DNA from: UBA4093 sp036676455
GTDB taxonomy: Bacteria > Cyanobacteriota > Sericytochromatia > S15B-MN24 > UBA4093
Direction: 5' to 3'
Assembly (NCBI GenBank): GCA_036676455.1
Contig: JAKFCW010000044.1
Span: 3,184 to 67,183 of the forward strand
DNA length: 64,000 nt
The first letter of the stretch is position 1; each line of letters opens with the position of its first letter. Positions 1-8,659 of this stretch are shown here, piece after piece. Made by a program: the position numbers and the translations under genes. The notes beneath the pieces are model-generated. The model did no database searches. It saw only the letters and a program-made list of their open reading frames with translations, and had not been told where the DNA came from.

Positions 1-368
1 TCGTTCACGCGCTGGATCTTCGCCGCGTCCAGGCCCAGAGCGCCCTGGTAGGCGATGTTGGAGAAGTAGTAGCGGTCCATCAGGACGATCCCGCCACGGG
101 ACAGGACCGGGACGAGGGTGTCGTTGACGTCGAGCTCGCGGTCCTTGAGGAAGAGGTCCAGCTCTTCTTCGGGGGTGATGCCGATGCGGCCCTCGCGGGC
201 GATCTGCCGGATGCGCCGACCGTACTCGGAGTCGGTCGGTTCCTTGGTCAGGATGGCCTCGAAGCCCAGGTCCTGGAGGCGGCTCAGTAAGAGAGTCGCC
301 TGGGTGGTCTTTCCAGCACCGTCCACACCTTCGAAGGCCAGGAGGAGGCCTGGATACGAATGTTGCAT
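1..368 (-). CDS. tmk: Thymidylate kinase, 3' part cut by window edge
   Basis: Phosphorylates dTMP to dTDP in the cytoplasm for DNA synthesis. The start is an ATG at 368 (MQHSYPGLLLAFEG). The P-loop EGVDGAGKTTQ lies at residues 14-24, and DRYYFSNIAYQGA around residue 100 matches the DR(Y/H) substrate-binding motif of the family. About 122 residues of an expected 200-210 are visible; the rest lies beyond base 1. It is the last visible gene of a minus-strand run, starting 12 bases after the Ycf45-like gene stops, so co-transcription is likely. The identification is secure from the N-terminal half. Confidence 0.9.
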   Translation of the reverse strand, partial: MQHSYPGLLLAFEGVDGAGKTTQATLLLSRLQDLGFEAILTKEPTDSEYGRRIRQIAREGRIGITPEEELDLFLKDRELDVNDTLVPVLSRGGIVLMDRYYFSNIAYQGALGLDAAKIQRVN

Positions 369-380
369 GAAGTTCCTCGT

Positions 381-1904
381 CTAGTCGAACAGGTCCACGG
401 GGTAGACGCAGACCCGGCGGTTCGGCTCCTCGCCGACCGATTGGCTCTTGAGTTGGTAGCGCTCCACCAGCTCGTGCTGGAGACGCCGGATGGGGGCCGA
501 GCGCGGCTTCAGTTCGATGTTTCCCCCGCCCTCCAGGGCCTTGTCGATGGCCAGCCGGGCCTCCTTGAGGGCGTCGTCCTCGTCGGAGACGTACTGCACG
601 TCCAGGTGCATGACCTCGCGCAGGCTCTTCTGGATCTGGGGAATGGTGTTGGCCTTGACGATGTAGACCGGAGTCTGGCGGTCCTCCGCATCCTGTAGGA
701 GTCGGCCCGCGCTCTTCACGTAGGCCTTCAGGATCAGCATGGCGTCGGCATCCGAGAGGTTCTTGGTGATCTCGGCGGGCATCCTCAGGCTGCGGATCAC
801 CCGCTCGAGCTGCGAGCGGCTGACCGCGTAGGGGAAGATCCGGATCTTGGCGCCGGCCGCCTTCACGATGTTGGAGACGTGGTGCGAGGCGTCCGAGAGG
901 GGCTCCTTGAGCACCTCGATCCGGCCGTCCTCGGTGAGCTGGCGCGTCTCGGGGTTGGGCATGTAGCCGCGCAGCATCTGGTCGACCGTCTCGGCCACGT
1001 CCGAGTGGACGGCCAGGCGATCGCGGTCCTGGATCTCGACCGCGATGTCGAAGGTCGGAGGCGCTTTGCGCTCCAGGATGCTCTTCTGGGTGCCGCGCCG
1101 GCGCGCCTCCTCGTCCGAGAGGGTCACCGACTGGATGCCGCCCACGAGGTCCGACAGCGTGGGGTTCATCAGGAGGTTCTCGAGCGAGTTGCCGTGCGCG
1201 GTTCCGATCAACTGTACCCCGCGCTCGGCGATGGTGCGGGCCGCCAGGGCCTCCTGCTCGGTGCCGATCTCGTCGATGACGATCACCTCGGGCATGTGGT
1301 TCTCGACGGCCTCGATCATCACGGCGTGCTGCAGGGCCGGGGTCGGCACCTGCATGCGGCGGGCCCGGCCGATGGCCGGATGCGGGATGTCGCCGTCGCC
1401 GGCGATCTCGTTGGAGGTGTCGATCACGACCACCCGCTTGCCCAGGTCGGTGGAGAGCACCCGGGCGATCTCGCGGAGCTTGGTGGTCTTGCCGATGCCC
1501 GGCCTGCCCAGCATGAGGAGGCTGCGGCCGGATTCGACGAGGTCGCGGATCATGTCGATGGTGCCGCCGATGGCGCGCCCCACCCGGCACGTGAGCCCGA
1601 TGATCTCGCCCTGGCGGTTGCGGATGCAGGAGATGCGGTGCAGGGTGGCCTCGATGCCCGCGCGGTTGTCCCCCGAGAACGTGCCGACCCGGCCCACGGC
1701 ATGCGCCAGGTCCTCGCGGGTGACGGGCGTCTTGCCGATGTCCTCGGAGCCCTCCGCGAAACGCGCCTCGGGGACCCGTCCCAGGTCCATCACGACTTCG
1801 ACCAGGTCCTCGAGGTGAGGCTTGCTGCGCAAAGTGTCCGCCACCTCCGCCGGGAGGATCGCCAGTAGCTGGGTGAGGTTGTCCGTGGTGTTCTGAGCAG
1901 ACAT
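381..1904 (-). CDS. Ycf45/SpoIIIAA-like R3H-associated AAA ATPase
   Basis: A P-loop ATPase of the Ycf45 family, known from cyanobacteria and plastids and related to SpoIIIAA; its cellular role is not established. After a short N-terminal region, the ATPase core shows Walker A LMLGRPGIGKTTKL near residue 140 and Walker B EVIVIDEIGTEQEA near residue 205, with AARTIAERGVQLIGTAHGN following. The C-terminal third (MRMP/R-I-F-P-YAVSRSQLERVIRSL onward) is basic and ends in an R3H-like RHELVERYQL segment. I chose the ATG at 1904 (MSAQNTTDN), preceded by AGGAGG, over an upstream in-frame start. It begins just after the ldpA stop, so the two are translationally coupled. Confidence 0.85.
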   Translation of the reverse strand: MSAQNTTDNLTQLLAILPAEVADTLRSKPHLEDLVEVVMDLGRVPEARFAEGSEDIGKTPVTREDLAHAVGRVGTFSGDNRAGIEATLHRISCIRNRQGEIIGLTCRVGRAIGGTIDMIRDLVESGRSLLMLGRPGIGKTTKLREIARVLSTDLGKRVVVIDTSNEIAGDGDIPHPAIGRARRMQVPTPALQHAVMIEAVENHMPEVIVIDEIGTEQEALAARTIAERGVQLIGTAHGNSLENLLMNPTLSDLVGGIQSVTLSDEEARRRGTQKSILERKAPPTFDIAVEIQDRDRLAVHSDVAETVDQMLRGYMPNPETRQLTEDGRIEVLKEPLSDASHHVSNIVKAAGAKIRIFPYAVSRSQLERVIRSLRMPAEITKNLSDADAMLILKAYVKSAGRLLQDAEDRQTPVYIVKANTIPQIQKSLREVMHLDVQYVSDEDDALKEARLAIDKALEGGGNIELKPRSAPIRRLQHELVERYQLKSQSVGEEPNRRVCVYPVDLFD

Positions 1905-1905
1905 G

Positions 1906-2919
1906 CTAGACCTCCTCTGATTCCACCTCGGGATCCACCGTTGAAACCAAGCGGCGGGCACGTTCGACGTCCGCGATGACTGCTTCGTCGCTCGGCGGCG
2001 TCTCGATTTTGGCCCTCATTATACTACGCGCGAAGCTCCCCATCCCGACTCCCGCCAGGGGAATCCGCGATTCGCGCGCCAGCGGCCCCGTCCAGTCATT
2101 GGCGCCTCCCGCAGCCTGGATGGCTGCCGGCACACGGGCCTCGAGCAGGGCCTGGGCGAAGTGCAGCGCAGGCTCGGTGGAGGCCTTGCCCTTGGCCCCG
2201 CTGATGGGACGGCCGTCCGCCTGCACGATGATCCGCACGCCCTCGAACCAGTCCGCCACCTCGCGGGCCAGGTCGACGGCCTCGGCGACGCTCAGCTGCT
2301 CGTTGTTGAGGCTGAGCGCGAAGAGGCCGCCGCGCCGTTGCCATTCCTGGCAAGGCTCCTTCCAGGCGAGCAACTCGGCGCGATCACCCCCACCCGTGTG
2401 CAGCTCCAGGGCCCGCGCGCCTTCTTGCCAGAGTGCGTCGAGGGACGGAGCGAAGGGGCGGTGTTCCATGGCGATCGCCGAATGCGGGCACGCCGGCACG
2501 CAGAGCGTGCAGCCCACGCAGCGATCCTCGAGGATGGTGAGATCCAGCGCGATCGCCTCGTGCGGACAGGCCTCCAGGCAGTACGGGCAGGCCCAGGTGC
2601 AAGCCTCCGCGTCCTTGACGGCGATCCCGCAATGCGGATCGTCGGAGGCCGTCACCGAGGTCATGACCACCGGGAACGGATCCGCTGGCAGCCTCCATGG
2701 TCCCGGCTGCCGTTCGGCGCGCCGTCGCGCTGCGGCGATGCCGTCGCGGGCCGCGCGGATGGCCTCGGGGGTGGCCGCCACGTCAATCAGACGCGCGCCG
2801 GCCAGGGCGTAGACCTCGCTGAGGTAGGCGAGATGCGGGTAGTCGGTGAAGTTGGCTCCGCAGATCAGCTTGAAGTATGGCTGGGGGGAAGCCAGAAGGG
2901 GGTGAAGGGTCACGCTCAC
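1906..2919 (-). CDS. ldpA: LdpA-like 2x[4Fe-4S] protein
   Basis: Resembles cyanobacterial LdpA, a ferredoxin-like iron-sulfur protein that feeds redox/light status to the circadian clock. Two adjacent 4Fe-4S motifs are visible, CTWACPYCLEACP near residue 110 and CVGCTLCVPACP near 135. The N-terminal segment (YFKLICGANFTDYPHLAYL, then ALAGARLIDVAATPEA) and the C-terminal extension fit the family. The GTG start at 2919 overlaps the stop of the upstream decarboxylase (GTGTGA). No kai genes are visible here, so a clock role is unproven; a redox-sensing role is the safer inference. Confidence 0.8.
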   Translation of the reverse strand: MSVTLHPLLASPQPYFKLICGANFTDYPHLAYLSEVYALAGARLIDVAATPEAIRAARDGIAAARRRAERQPGPWRLPADPFPVVMTSVTASDDPHCGIAVKDAEACTWACPYCLEACPHEAIALDLTILEDRCVGCTLCVPACPHSAIAMEHRPFAPSLDALWQEGARALELHTGGGDRAELLAWKEPCQEWQRRGGLFALSLNNEQLSVAEAVDLAREVADWFEGVRIIVQADGRPISGAKGKASTEPALHFAQALLEARVPAAIQAAGGANDWTGPLARESRIPLAGVGMGSFARSIMRAKIETPPSDEAVIADVERARRLVSTVDPEVESEEV

Positions 2920-4325
2920 ACCACGATCCGAATCGTCGAAAGGTCAGGATCCGCTGGGCCTGCTATCTGGGCGCCCAGCGCCCGCAAGCCATCCACGTAT
3001 TCTACCACTTCCAGGGTGATTCGCTCGCCGGGAACCAGTGCCGGCGTGCCTGGAGGGTAGGGGCAGACGAGCTCGGCCGCGATCTGGCCCACGGAGTCCT
3101 CCCATGGCACGGGGCGGCTCTCGGCGAAGTAGGCCTCGCGAGGCAGCAGGACGCGCGGAGGAAGCGGAGGCATTGGCGGGTCGCTCGGGGGCTCGAGGGG
3201 GGGCGTGGCCTCCGAAGCCAGGGCCTCGAAGGCGGCGACGAGCGCCTCGAGGTCCTGCTCACGGGTTCCCGGTCCCATGAAGGCCACGACGTGCCGATGG
3301 GTGGCATGCTCGATGATCACCCCTCGCTCGGCCAGGAGGTCGGCGGCTTCGTACCCGTCCAGGCTGAGGCCTGCGACGTCGATGCCGATCTTGAGGGGAT
3401 CTCCGGGGGGGAGCAAGCGCAGACCAGGCATGTCGGCGAGGCGTGCGCGGGCTTGCGCAGCCCAACCAAGAGGCTTTTCCCAGCGCGCGGCGGGGGCCAT
3501 GGCTTCGTGGCGGCGGGCGGCGTCGAGGCTGGCGAGCACGAGGTAGGAGGGGCTGGTGGTCTGGAGGAGGCTGAGGGCGCTTTGCACCCGGGACGAGCGC
3601 AGGCGCGTACCCTTGAGGTGAAGCATGGCACCCGGCGTGAGGGCTCCGAGCATCTTGTGGGTGGATTGCACCACGGCATCTGCCCCCTGGGACAGGGCCG
3701 ACGGTGGAAGCGCGGCATGCAGGCCGAGATGGGCGCCATGGGCCTCGTCGACCAGCAGGACGGCGCCGGCTTCGTGGACGCATGCGGCGTAGCTTGCGAG
3801 GTCGAAGACGTCGCCGGCGTAGCTGGGTCGGGTCAGCAGGACGGCCTTGGGGCGGTGAGTGGCGATCGCCTCTGAGAGCGCGGCGAGGTCGGGCGGGCCC
3901 CAGGTTCCGTGCCCCTTGGGGGCGAGGGAGACGTAAGCGGGCGCGGCGCCCGCCATGATCAGGCCGCCGAGGGCGCTCATATGGGCGTCGCGCGGCAGGA
4001 TGACCGTGTCGCCCGGGTTGCAGGCCGCCAGGATCATGGCCTGCACGCCGACCGTCGAGCCGCCGACCAGGAAGAAGGTCCGATCGGCTTTCCAGAGCTG
4101 GGCGGCGAGGGCCTGGGCTTCTGCGATGGCGCCGGTCGGCGAGTGCAGGGAGTCGAGCCCGTCCAGCTCGGTCAGGTCGAGCTTGGCTGCGGTGGCGAGC
4201 CACGGAGCCAGCACGGGGTCGAGCCCGAGGCCTCCCTTGTGGCCGGGTACGTGAAGCGGGATGGCTGGGTGGTCGAGGTGGCGCAGCAGGGCCTCGACCA
4301 GGGGGGCCGAGTGCGGGGGAATCAG
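2916..4325 (-). CDS. Orn/Lys/Arg decarboxylase family, PLP-dependent
   Basis: A fold-type-I PLP enzyme of the group-III amino-acid decarboxylase family (YaaO/cyanobacterial lysine decarboxylase-like); the exact substrate (Lys, Arg or Orn) cannot be read from sequence. Motifs are HVPGHKGGLGLDP near residue 20, a hydrophobic cofactor segment GGSTVGVQAMIL, VLLVDEAHGAHLG with the PLP-ring Asp, and the Schiff-base lysine in VQSTHKMLGALTPGA. Family similarity begins at about residue 3 of the call (PPHSAPLVEALL). No ATG fits there: a CTG at 4325, overlapping the fapA TGA and with GGGAGAG upstream, is favoured. An ATG at 4427 would add 34 residues lying inside fapA. In B. subtilis a homologue (yaaO) also precedes tmk. 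Confidence 0.8.
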   Translation of the reverse strand: MIPPHSAPLVEALLRHLDHPAIPLHVPGHKGGLGLDPVLAPWLATAAKLDLTELDGLDSLHSPTGAIAEAQALAAQLWKADRTFFLVGGSTVGVQAMILAACNPGDTVILPRDAHMSALGGLIMAGAAPAYVSLAPKGHGTWGPPDLAALSEAIATHRPKAVLLTRPSYAGDVFDLASYAACVHEAGAVLLVDEAHGAHLGLHAALPPSALSQGADAVVQSTHKMLGALTPGAMLHLKGTRLRSSRVQSALSLLQTTSPSYLVLASLDAARRHEAMAPAARWEKPLGWAAQARARLADMPGLRLLPPGDPLKIGIDVAGLSLDGYEAADLLAERGVIIEHATHRHVVAFMGPGTREQDLEALVAAFEALASEATPPLEPPSDPPMPPLPPRVLLPREAYFAESRPVPWEDSVGQIAAELVCPYPPGTPALVPGERITLEVVEYVDGLRALGAQIAGPADPDLSTIRIVV

Positions 4326-5662
4326 TACTGGATCTCTCCCTCGGCGAAGGTGAAGGTCTTGCCGAAGAGGGAGCGCTCCAGGCGCAGGACCTTGCGGTTG
4401 AGCATCATGACCACGCCGATGTTGCACTCGCTCTTGACGATCACCTTGGGCGCCGGCAGTTCTTCGTGCTCGGATTCCAGCTCGATGATCTGCTGGCGAA
4501 TCTGGGCGAGGCGCAGGCTCATGTTGACCTTCTGGGGCATGAGGCGCTGCAGGTTGAAGGGACCGTCCTGGGGTGGGTTCGCCATGACCGTCTTGATGAG
4601 GCTCGTGATCTCGTCCAGGTCGATCATGAGCTGGGCTTCCTCGGCCCGGAGCTGGTCGAGCAGGTCGTCGGGCGGATCCTGGTTGATCTCGATGCGCGTC
4701 GGGGTCTCGTGGAGGGTGCCCAGGGAGTTGGCCTGGACGAGCTCTCCGGCCTTGGTCACGCCCCCGATCAGGTGGCCGCCGACCAAGACGCGCTTGCCGG
4801 CGCTGAGGGTGGAGTGGAGGGCGTCGGACTGGATGATGACGTCCCGGCGTGCCGTGAGGGTGGACTCCGAGTCCACGAAGCGGGCCGTCACGTCGTTCTG
4901 GGCCTCGATGGTCGAGTGGTTGCGGACCCCGCCCTTGATGATGACCGAGCCGCCGGACTGGATCACGCCGCCCTCGACGTAGCCGCGGACCTCGATGTCC
5001 TCGGTGGCGCGGATGGTGAAGCCGGCGTTGACGCCGCCCTTGACGATGACAGAGCCCTGGAAGTTGATGTTACCAACGGAGAAGTCGACCTCGTCGACGG
5101 TGAAGACCGGTCGGACCGAGATGCGGTTGCGCTCGAGGGTGGGCACGCCGGTCACGACGGCCACGGCCTCGAGCTTGTCATGGGAAAGTTCGACGTTCTT
5201 GCCGGCGAGGAGGTGGACCTCCTTGATGGCCGGAGCGGGAATGGGCTGGCCGGTCACGGCCGTGCCCGGGGTGCCGGCGACGCCAGGGATCTTGCGGGCG
5301 AGGACCTGGCCCTCGACCACGTTCTGGATGACGGAGCCCTCGCGGTAATCCACCCGGCCGGATTTCTCGACGACGGGGCCGACGTTGATCGGCTCGGCCG
5401 AGAAGTAGTACTCGATGCGGGCGGGAGTCCCGGGAGTCGGAGGGGTCCCGCGCGCCACCAGCAGTCCATCGCTCGGCGGATCGGAGGCCAGCTGGGCAAT
5501 CGCCGCCTGATCGATGCCGGTGACCACCCCATTTTGATGCAGGGCCGTGACGAGATCGTCGATCGGAACAGGCATGGGAGGCACCACCCGCATCCAGGCT
5601 TCGAGGCCTTTTTGCAGGATCTGGACCTTGATGGCGGCTTTGTAGGATTGCGTGGTCTCCAA
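4322..5662 (-). CDS. fapA: FapA (DUF342) family polymer-forming-like protein
   Basis: Belongs to the DUF342/FapA family, beta-helical cytoplasmic proteins of largely unknown function found in Firmicutes, Thermotogae and related groups. The N-terminal ~130 residues form the family domain; the middle (residues ~180-320) is a run of short Gly/Val-rich turns such as GSVIVKGGVNAGFTIRA and GGSVIIKGGVRNHSTI, typical of a right-handed beta helix. A charged coiled-coil follows (LDQLRAEEAQLMIDLDEI), then a final beta segment. The start is TTG at 5662 with AGGAA upstream. It heads the minus-strand run to tmk and overlaps the next gene at TGA. Confidence 0.8.
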   Translation of the reverse strand: METTQSYKAAIKVQILQKGLEAWMRVVPPMPVPIDDLVTALHQNGVVTGIDQAAIAQLASDPPSDGLLVARGTPPTPGTPARIEYYFSAEPINVGPVVEKSGRVDYREGSVIQNVVEGQVLARKIPGVAGTPGTAVTGQPIPAPAIKEVHLLAGKNVELSHDKLEAVAVVTGVPTLERNRISVRPVFTVDEVDFSVGNINFQGSVIVKGGVNAGFTIRATEDIEVRGYVEGGVIQSGGSVIIKGGVRNHSTIEAQNDVTARFVDSESTLTARRDVIIQSDALHSTLSAGKRVLVGGHLIGGVTKAGELVQANSLGTLHETPTRIEINQDPPDDLLDQLRAEEAQLMIDLDEITSLIKTVMANPPQDGPFNLQRLMPQKVNMSLRLAQIRQQIIELESEHEELPAPKVIVKSECNIGVVMMLNRKVLRLERSLFGKTFTFAEGEIQY

Positions 5663-5797
5663 GTCAACGTTCCTTAGTTATGCGCGCGGTCGGGCGCGCG
5701 ATGTCGCCTACCGTGGAGGCTTGAAACAGGGCGCTCAGCGCTCCCGATTCGACCCCCGAACTTTTGGACCTCGGTGTCGCCGAGGTTCGACGTCCCC

Positions 5798-5803
5798 ATT
5801 ATA
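5798..5803 (-). promoter_or_regulatory. Possible -10 box upstream of fapA
   Basis: A perfect TATAAT on the minus strand, about 135 bases before the fapA start, in the 197-base gap after argS. No good -35 hexamer was found 16-18 bases upstream, so this is tentative. A small CCTCGG/CCGAGG hairpin lies at 5769-5785 in the predicted leader. Confidence 0.3.
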
Positions 5804-5859
5804 CCCGGTAGACGACATTTCGGGGCACGCGAGCGTTGCTATTTCAAGATTGAATTGCG

Positions 5860-7530
5860 TTACATCCGTTCCGGCGCCCGGACGCCCAGGATGCCCTCGA
5901 GCGCATTGGCAAGCACCGTGCGGCTCGCGACCGCTAGGGCCAGCCGTGCCCGGGTCAAGGAAGCATCCTCGGGATTGAGGACCCGGCAATTGGTATAGAA
6001 CGCATGGAAGTCCGCCGCCAGGTCCTGGGCGTAGCGCGCGATCCGGTGCGGCTCGCGGGCGAAGGCCGCCCCGGAGATCTCGTCGGCGTAGCTGGCGAGC
6101 TTGAGCATCAGTACGCGCTCGTCTTCGTGGCCCAGCGCCGAGAGATCGGCTGTGTCGAGCCCTTCGAGGGAATGACCTTGCTCCTCGGCGAGGCGCAGGA
6201 TCGAGCAGATGCGCGCATGGGCGTACTGCACGTAGAAGACCGGGTTGTCGGCGGTCTCCTTCTTGGCGAGTTCGAGATCGAAGTCCAGCGGAGTGTCCGA
6301 CGAGCGCATGACCAGGAAGTAGCGGGTGGCGTCGGGGCCGACCTCGTCGATGACCTCGTCGAGGGTGACCATCTCGCCGGTGCGCTTGGACATGCGGACC
6401 GGCTCGCCGGCGCGATACAGGCTGACGAGCTGACCGATGATGATCTCCAGCTTGTCGGCGGGGTAGCCCAGGGCCTGGACGGCGGCCTTCATGCGGGCGA
6501 CGTAGCCGTGGTGGTCGGCGCCGAAGATGTTGATCAGCTTGTCGTAGCCGCGAACGAGCTTGTTCCAGTGGTAGGCGATGTCGGCGGCCAGGTAGGTCGG
6601 CAGGCCGTTCTCGCGGATGACGACGCGGTCCTTGTCGTCGCCGAAGTCAGTGGACTTCAGCCAGAGGGCGCCGTCCTGCTCGTAGAGGTAACCCTTTTCC
6701 TTGAGGACGTCGACGGCCTTCTGGATGGCGCCTTCCTGGTGGAGGCGGGTCTCCGGGAAGAACTCGTCGAAGTGGCAGCGGATACGCTCCAAGGTTTTCT
6801 GCTGCTGGGCCAGCAGCAGGTCGCGCGAGAACTGGGTGAGGCGCTTGACCTTGGCGTCCTCGTCGAGGCCGTCGAGTTCCGAGCCAAGGGCCTCGCGGGC
6901 GGCGGCCGCCACGTCATGGATGTAGGCGCCGCCGTAGAACTCCTTGCCGGCCTCGCCCTCGGGGATGGGGCGGCCCTCGATGCGGTACATGACCGAGCGG
7001 CCCAGGTTCAGCATCTGGTTGCCGGCGTCGTTGATGTAGAACTCCTGGTGGACCGCAAAGCCGGCGGCGTTCATGACGTTGGCCAGGGTCGAGCCGATGG
7101 CGGCCCAGCGGCCGTGGCCCACGTGCAGGGGGCCGGTGGGGTTGGCGGAGACGAACTCGAGCAGGACCTTCTCGCCCTTGCCGACTTCCGAGCGGCCGTA
7201 AGCGTCCTTCTCGGTGAGCACGGAGCGAACGTTGTTGCGCAGCCAGTCGAGGCTGAGGCTGAGGTTGATGAAGCCGGGACCCGCCATGGACGCGGAGGCG
7301 ATCAGGCCGTCGGTGGGAATGTGCTCAAGCAGGACCTTGGCGATCTGGGGCGGGGCCATCTTGGCGGGCTTGGCGAGGGCCATGGCCAGGTTGGTGGCAT
7401 AGTCTCCGTGCTGGGGATCGCGGGGCTTCTCGACCAGCGGACGGACGGAGATACCCTGGGGCAGTTGCCCCTGCTCGATGGCCGCCTGGAGGGCTCCTGC
7501 GAGATGGTCGGCGATGAGTTGTCTAAGCAT
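5860..7530 (-). CDS. argS: Arginyl-tRNA synthetase
   Basis: Charges tRNA-Arg with arginine (class I aminoacyl-tRNA synthetase). The 556-residue length is normal. The N-terminal Add1 domain precedes the HIGH motif as HVGH in NPTGPLHVGHGRWAA near residue 125; the KMSKS equivalent is RMSKRTGEM near residue 380. The C-terminal DALR anticodon-binding domain ends in RTVLANALEGILGVRAPERM, typical of the family. It follows ywiB by 7 bases in the rlmH-ywiB-argS operon; ywiB-argS adjacency is also found in Bacillus. Confidence 0.97.
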   Translation of the reverse strand: MLRQLIADHLAGALQAAIEQGQLPQGISVRPLVEKPRDPQHGDYATNLAMALAKPAKMAPPQIAKVLLEHIPTDGLIASASMAGPGFINLSLSLDWLRNNVRSVLTEKDAYGRSEVGKGEKVLLEFVSANPTGPLHVGHGRWAAIGSTLANVMNAAGFAVHQEFYINDAGNQMLNLGRSVMYRIEGRPIPEGEAGKEFYGGAYIHDVAAAAREALGSELDGLDEDAKVKRLTQFSRDLLLAQQQKTLERIRCHFDEFFPETRLHQEGAIQKAVDVLKEKGYLYEQDGALWLKSTDFGDDKDRVVIRENGLPTYLAADIAYHWNKLVRGYDKLINIFGADHHGYVARMKAAVQALGYPADKLEIIIGQLVSLYRAGEPVRMSKRTGEMVTLDEVIDEVGPDATRYFLVMRSSDTPLDFDLELAKKETADNPVFYVQYAHARICSILRLAEEQGHSLEGLDTADLSALGHEDERVLMLKLASYADEISGAAFAREPHRIARYAQDLAADFHAFYTNCRVLNPEDASLTRARLALAVASRTVLANALEGILGVRAPERM

Positions 7531-7537
7531 GGGTGCG

Positions 7538-7960
7538 TTATTCTCCGGTGATCGTCAGGTGGATGATGAGGGTGAAGCTGCCGAGCAGGTCGTCGTTGGA
7601 GTAGAGGTCGTATTCCAGCTGTAGCTCGGCGCCGGTGGGGGTGTCGACCTTCTCGTAGCGCTTGGTGTAGGTGAGAAGGGGAAGGACGGAGCCCATGAGG
7701 CTGAGGTCGGTAGGCACTGATTTGCCTTGCCGGAAGACCTGCCAGGATTCGATATCAGGACCCCGGCGGAAGAGGCGCCACTCATCGGCGTTCATTTTGA
7801 GGGTGCTCTGCAGGCCGTCGGCATCCTGGAAGATCAGGTACTCCTGGCCGTCCTGGATGTACCACGTGCCTTCGTACTCTCCTTGGGTCGTCTGGGCTTG
7901 ATTCTCGCTGTCGAGCTGGCGGCTCTCCAGTTTGACGTGAACGTTCTTCTTCATGCTCAT
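7538..7960 (-). CDS. ywiB: DUF1934 YwiB-like beta-barrel protein
   Basis: A 140-residue calycin-like beta-barrel protein of the DUF1934/YwiB family, function unknown. The pattern of alternating strands (VHVKLESRQLD, GTWYIQDGQEYLIFQD, TLKMNADEWRLFRRG, ELQLEYDLYSNDDLLGSF) fits the family and its length. The ATG start at 7960 overlaps the rlmH stop (ATGA). It sits directly upstream of argS, as in B. subtilis. Confidence 0.8.
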   Translation of the reverse strand: MSMKKNVHVKLESRQLDSENQAQTTQGEYEGTWYIQDGQEYLIFQDADGLQSTLKMNADEWRLFRRGPDIESWQVFRQGKSVPTDLSLMGSVLPLLTYTKRYEKVDTPTGAELQLEYDLYSNDDLLGSFTLIIHLTITGE

Positions 7961-8424
7961 GCTTTATGGTAGGGCTCTCCCCGGCGGAGAGTCTCGCAGC
8001 GGTAAAGCTGTTCGAGCAGCACCAGACGGGCTAGCTGATAAGGGAGGGTCAACGCGGAGAGGCCCATCTTCCAGCGGGCCTCGCGCTCGAGCTCGGGATC
8101 GAGACCTTGCGGGCCTCCGAGGACGAAAGCGAGGGCCCCCAGGCCTTGGGCCTCGAAGGATTCCAGTTTCTGGGCGAGGTTGATGGTCGCGAGCTGGGTG
8201 CCGCGCTCGGTGAGGGCGATGATCTCCGAGCCCTTGCAGGCGGCACGGATCCGTTCGGCCTCGGCGCGCATGACCTGGGCTTCGCGGCCGGGAATCAGGC
8301 GCTCTTCAGGGACCTCGATGACTTCGATGGGCCGGTAATGCTTCAATCGGCCCGCGTACTCGGCGATCGCCTCGCGGTAGAACGACTCCTTGATGCGCCC
8401 GACCGCTACGATGGACCACTTCAC
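7957..8424 (-). CDS. rlmH: 23S rRNA (pseudouridine-1915-N3) methyltransferase
   Basis: SPOUT methyltransferase that methylates Psi1915 in helix 69 of 23S rRNA on the assembled 70S ribosome, using SAM. The family signature FVLGGPQGLDPELE and the C-terminal knot region LPYQLARLVLLEQLYRCETLRRGEPYHK are complete. The N-terminus KWSIVAVGRIKE matches family proteins, so I set the start at the GTG at 8424, 34 bases after a predicted transcription start, rather than a longer frame to 8466 that would run through the promoter. First gene of rlmH-ywiB-argS. Confidence 0.93.
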   Translation of the reverse strand: MKWSIVAVGRIKESFYREAIAEYAGRLKHYRPIEVIEVPEERLIPGREAQVMRAEAERIRAACKGSEIIALTERGTQLATINLAQKLESFEAQGLGALAFVLGGPQGLDPELEREARWKMGLSALTLPYQLARLVLLEQLYRCETLRRGEPYHKA

Positions 8425-8464
8425 GGCTTTCCCCCAGATGTCGACCGGACCGGCCGAAAACCTC

Positions 8465-8494
8465 ACTTTACCTCTCTTAAAGAGTCTGCGTCAA
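8465..8494 (-). promoter_or_regulatory. Promoter of rlmH-ywiB-argS
   Basis: Minus-strand TTGACG (8489-8494) and TAAAGT (8465-8470) are separated by 18 bases, ending about 40 bases before the rlmH GTG. It lies in the divergent gap with yajQ. Confidence 0.6.
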
Positions 8495-8538
8495 GCAAGG
8501 CATGGCGCCGATTCCCCCTCCTGAACGCCCGCTTCTTG

Positions 8539-8547
8539 TGCTACAAT
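8539..8547 (+). promoter_or_regulatory. Extended -10 promoter of yajQ operon
   Basis: TG-C-TACAAT is an extended -10 element on the plus strand in the yajQ/rlmH divergent gap; no clear -35 is needed or seen. It would give a leader of roughly 100 bases before yajQ. Confidence 0.5.
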
Positions 8548-8659
8548 GGCCCTGGCCTGCCAGCCCCCCAAATTGGCGCAGCGCGCCTCATCCGGCTGCC
8601 TCTTGGCAGTCCGGGCGGAGCCTCGGCAGGTATGACTTACGTTCGGGAGTGATGCAGCA

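Noticed and set aside
8425..8466. A longer rlmH start at 8466
   Set aside because: The added residues are not family-like and the start would fall inside the predicted -10 box.
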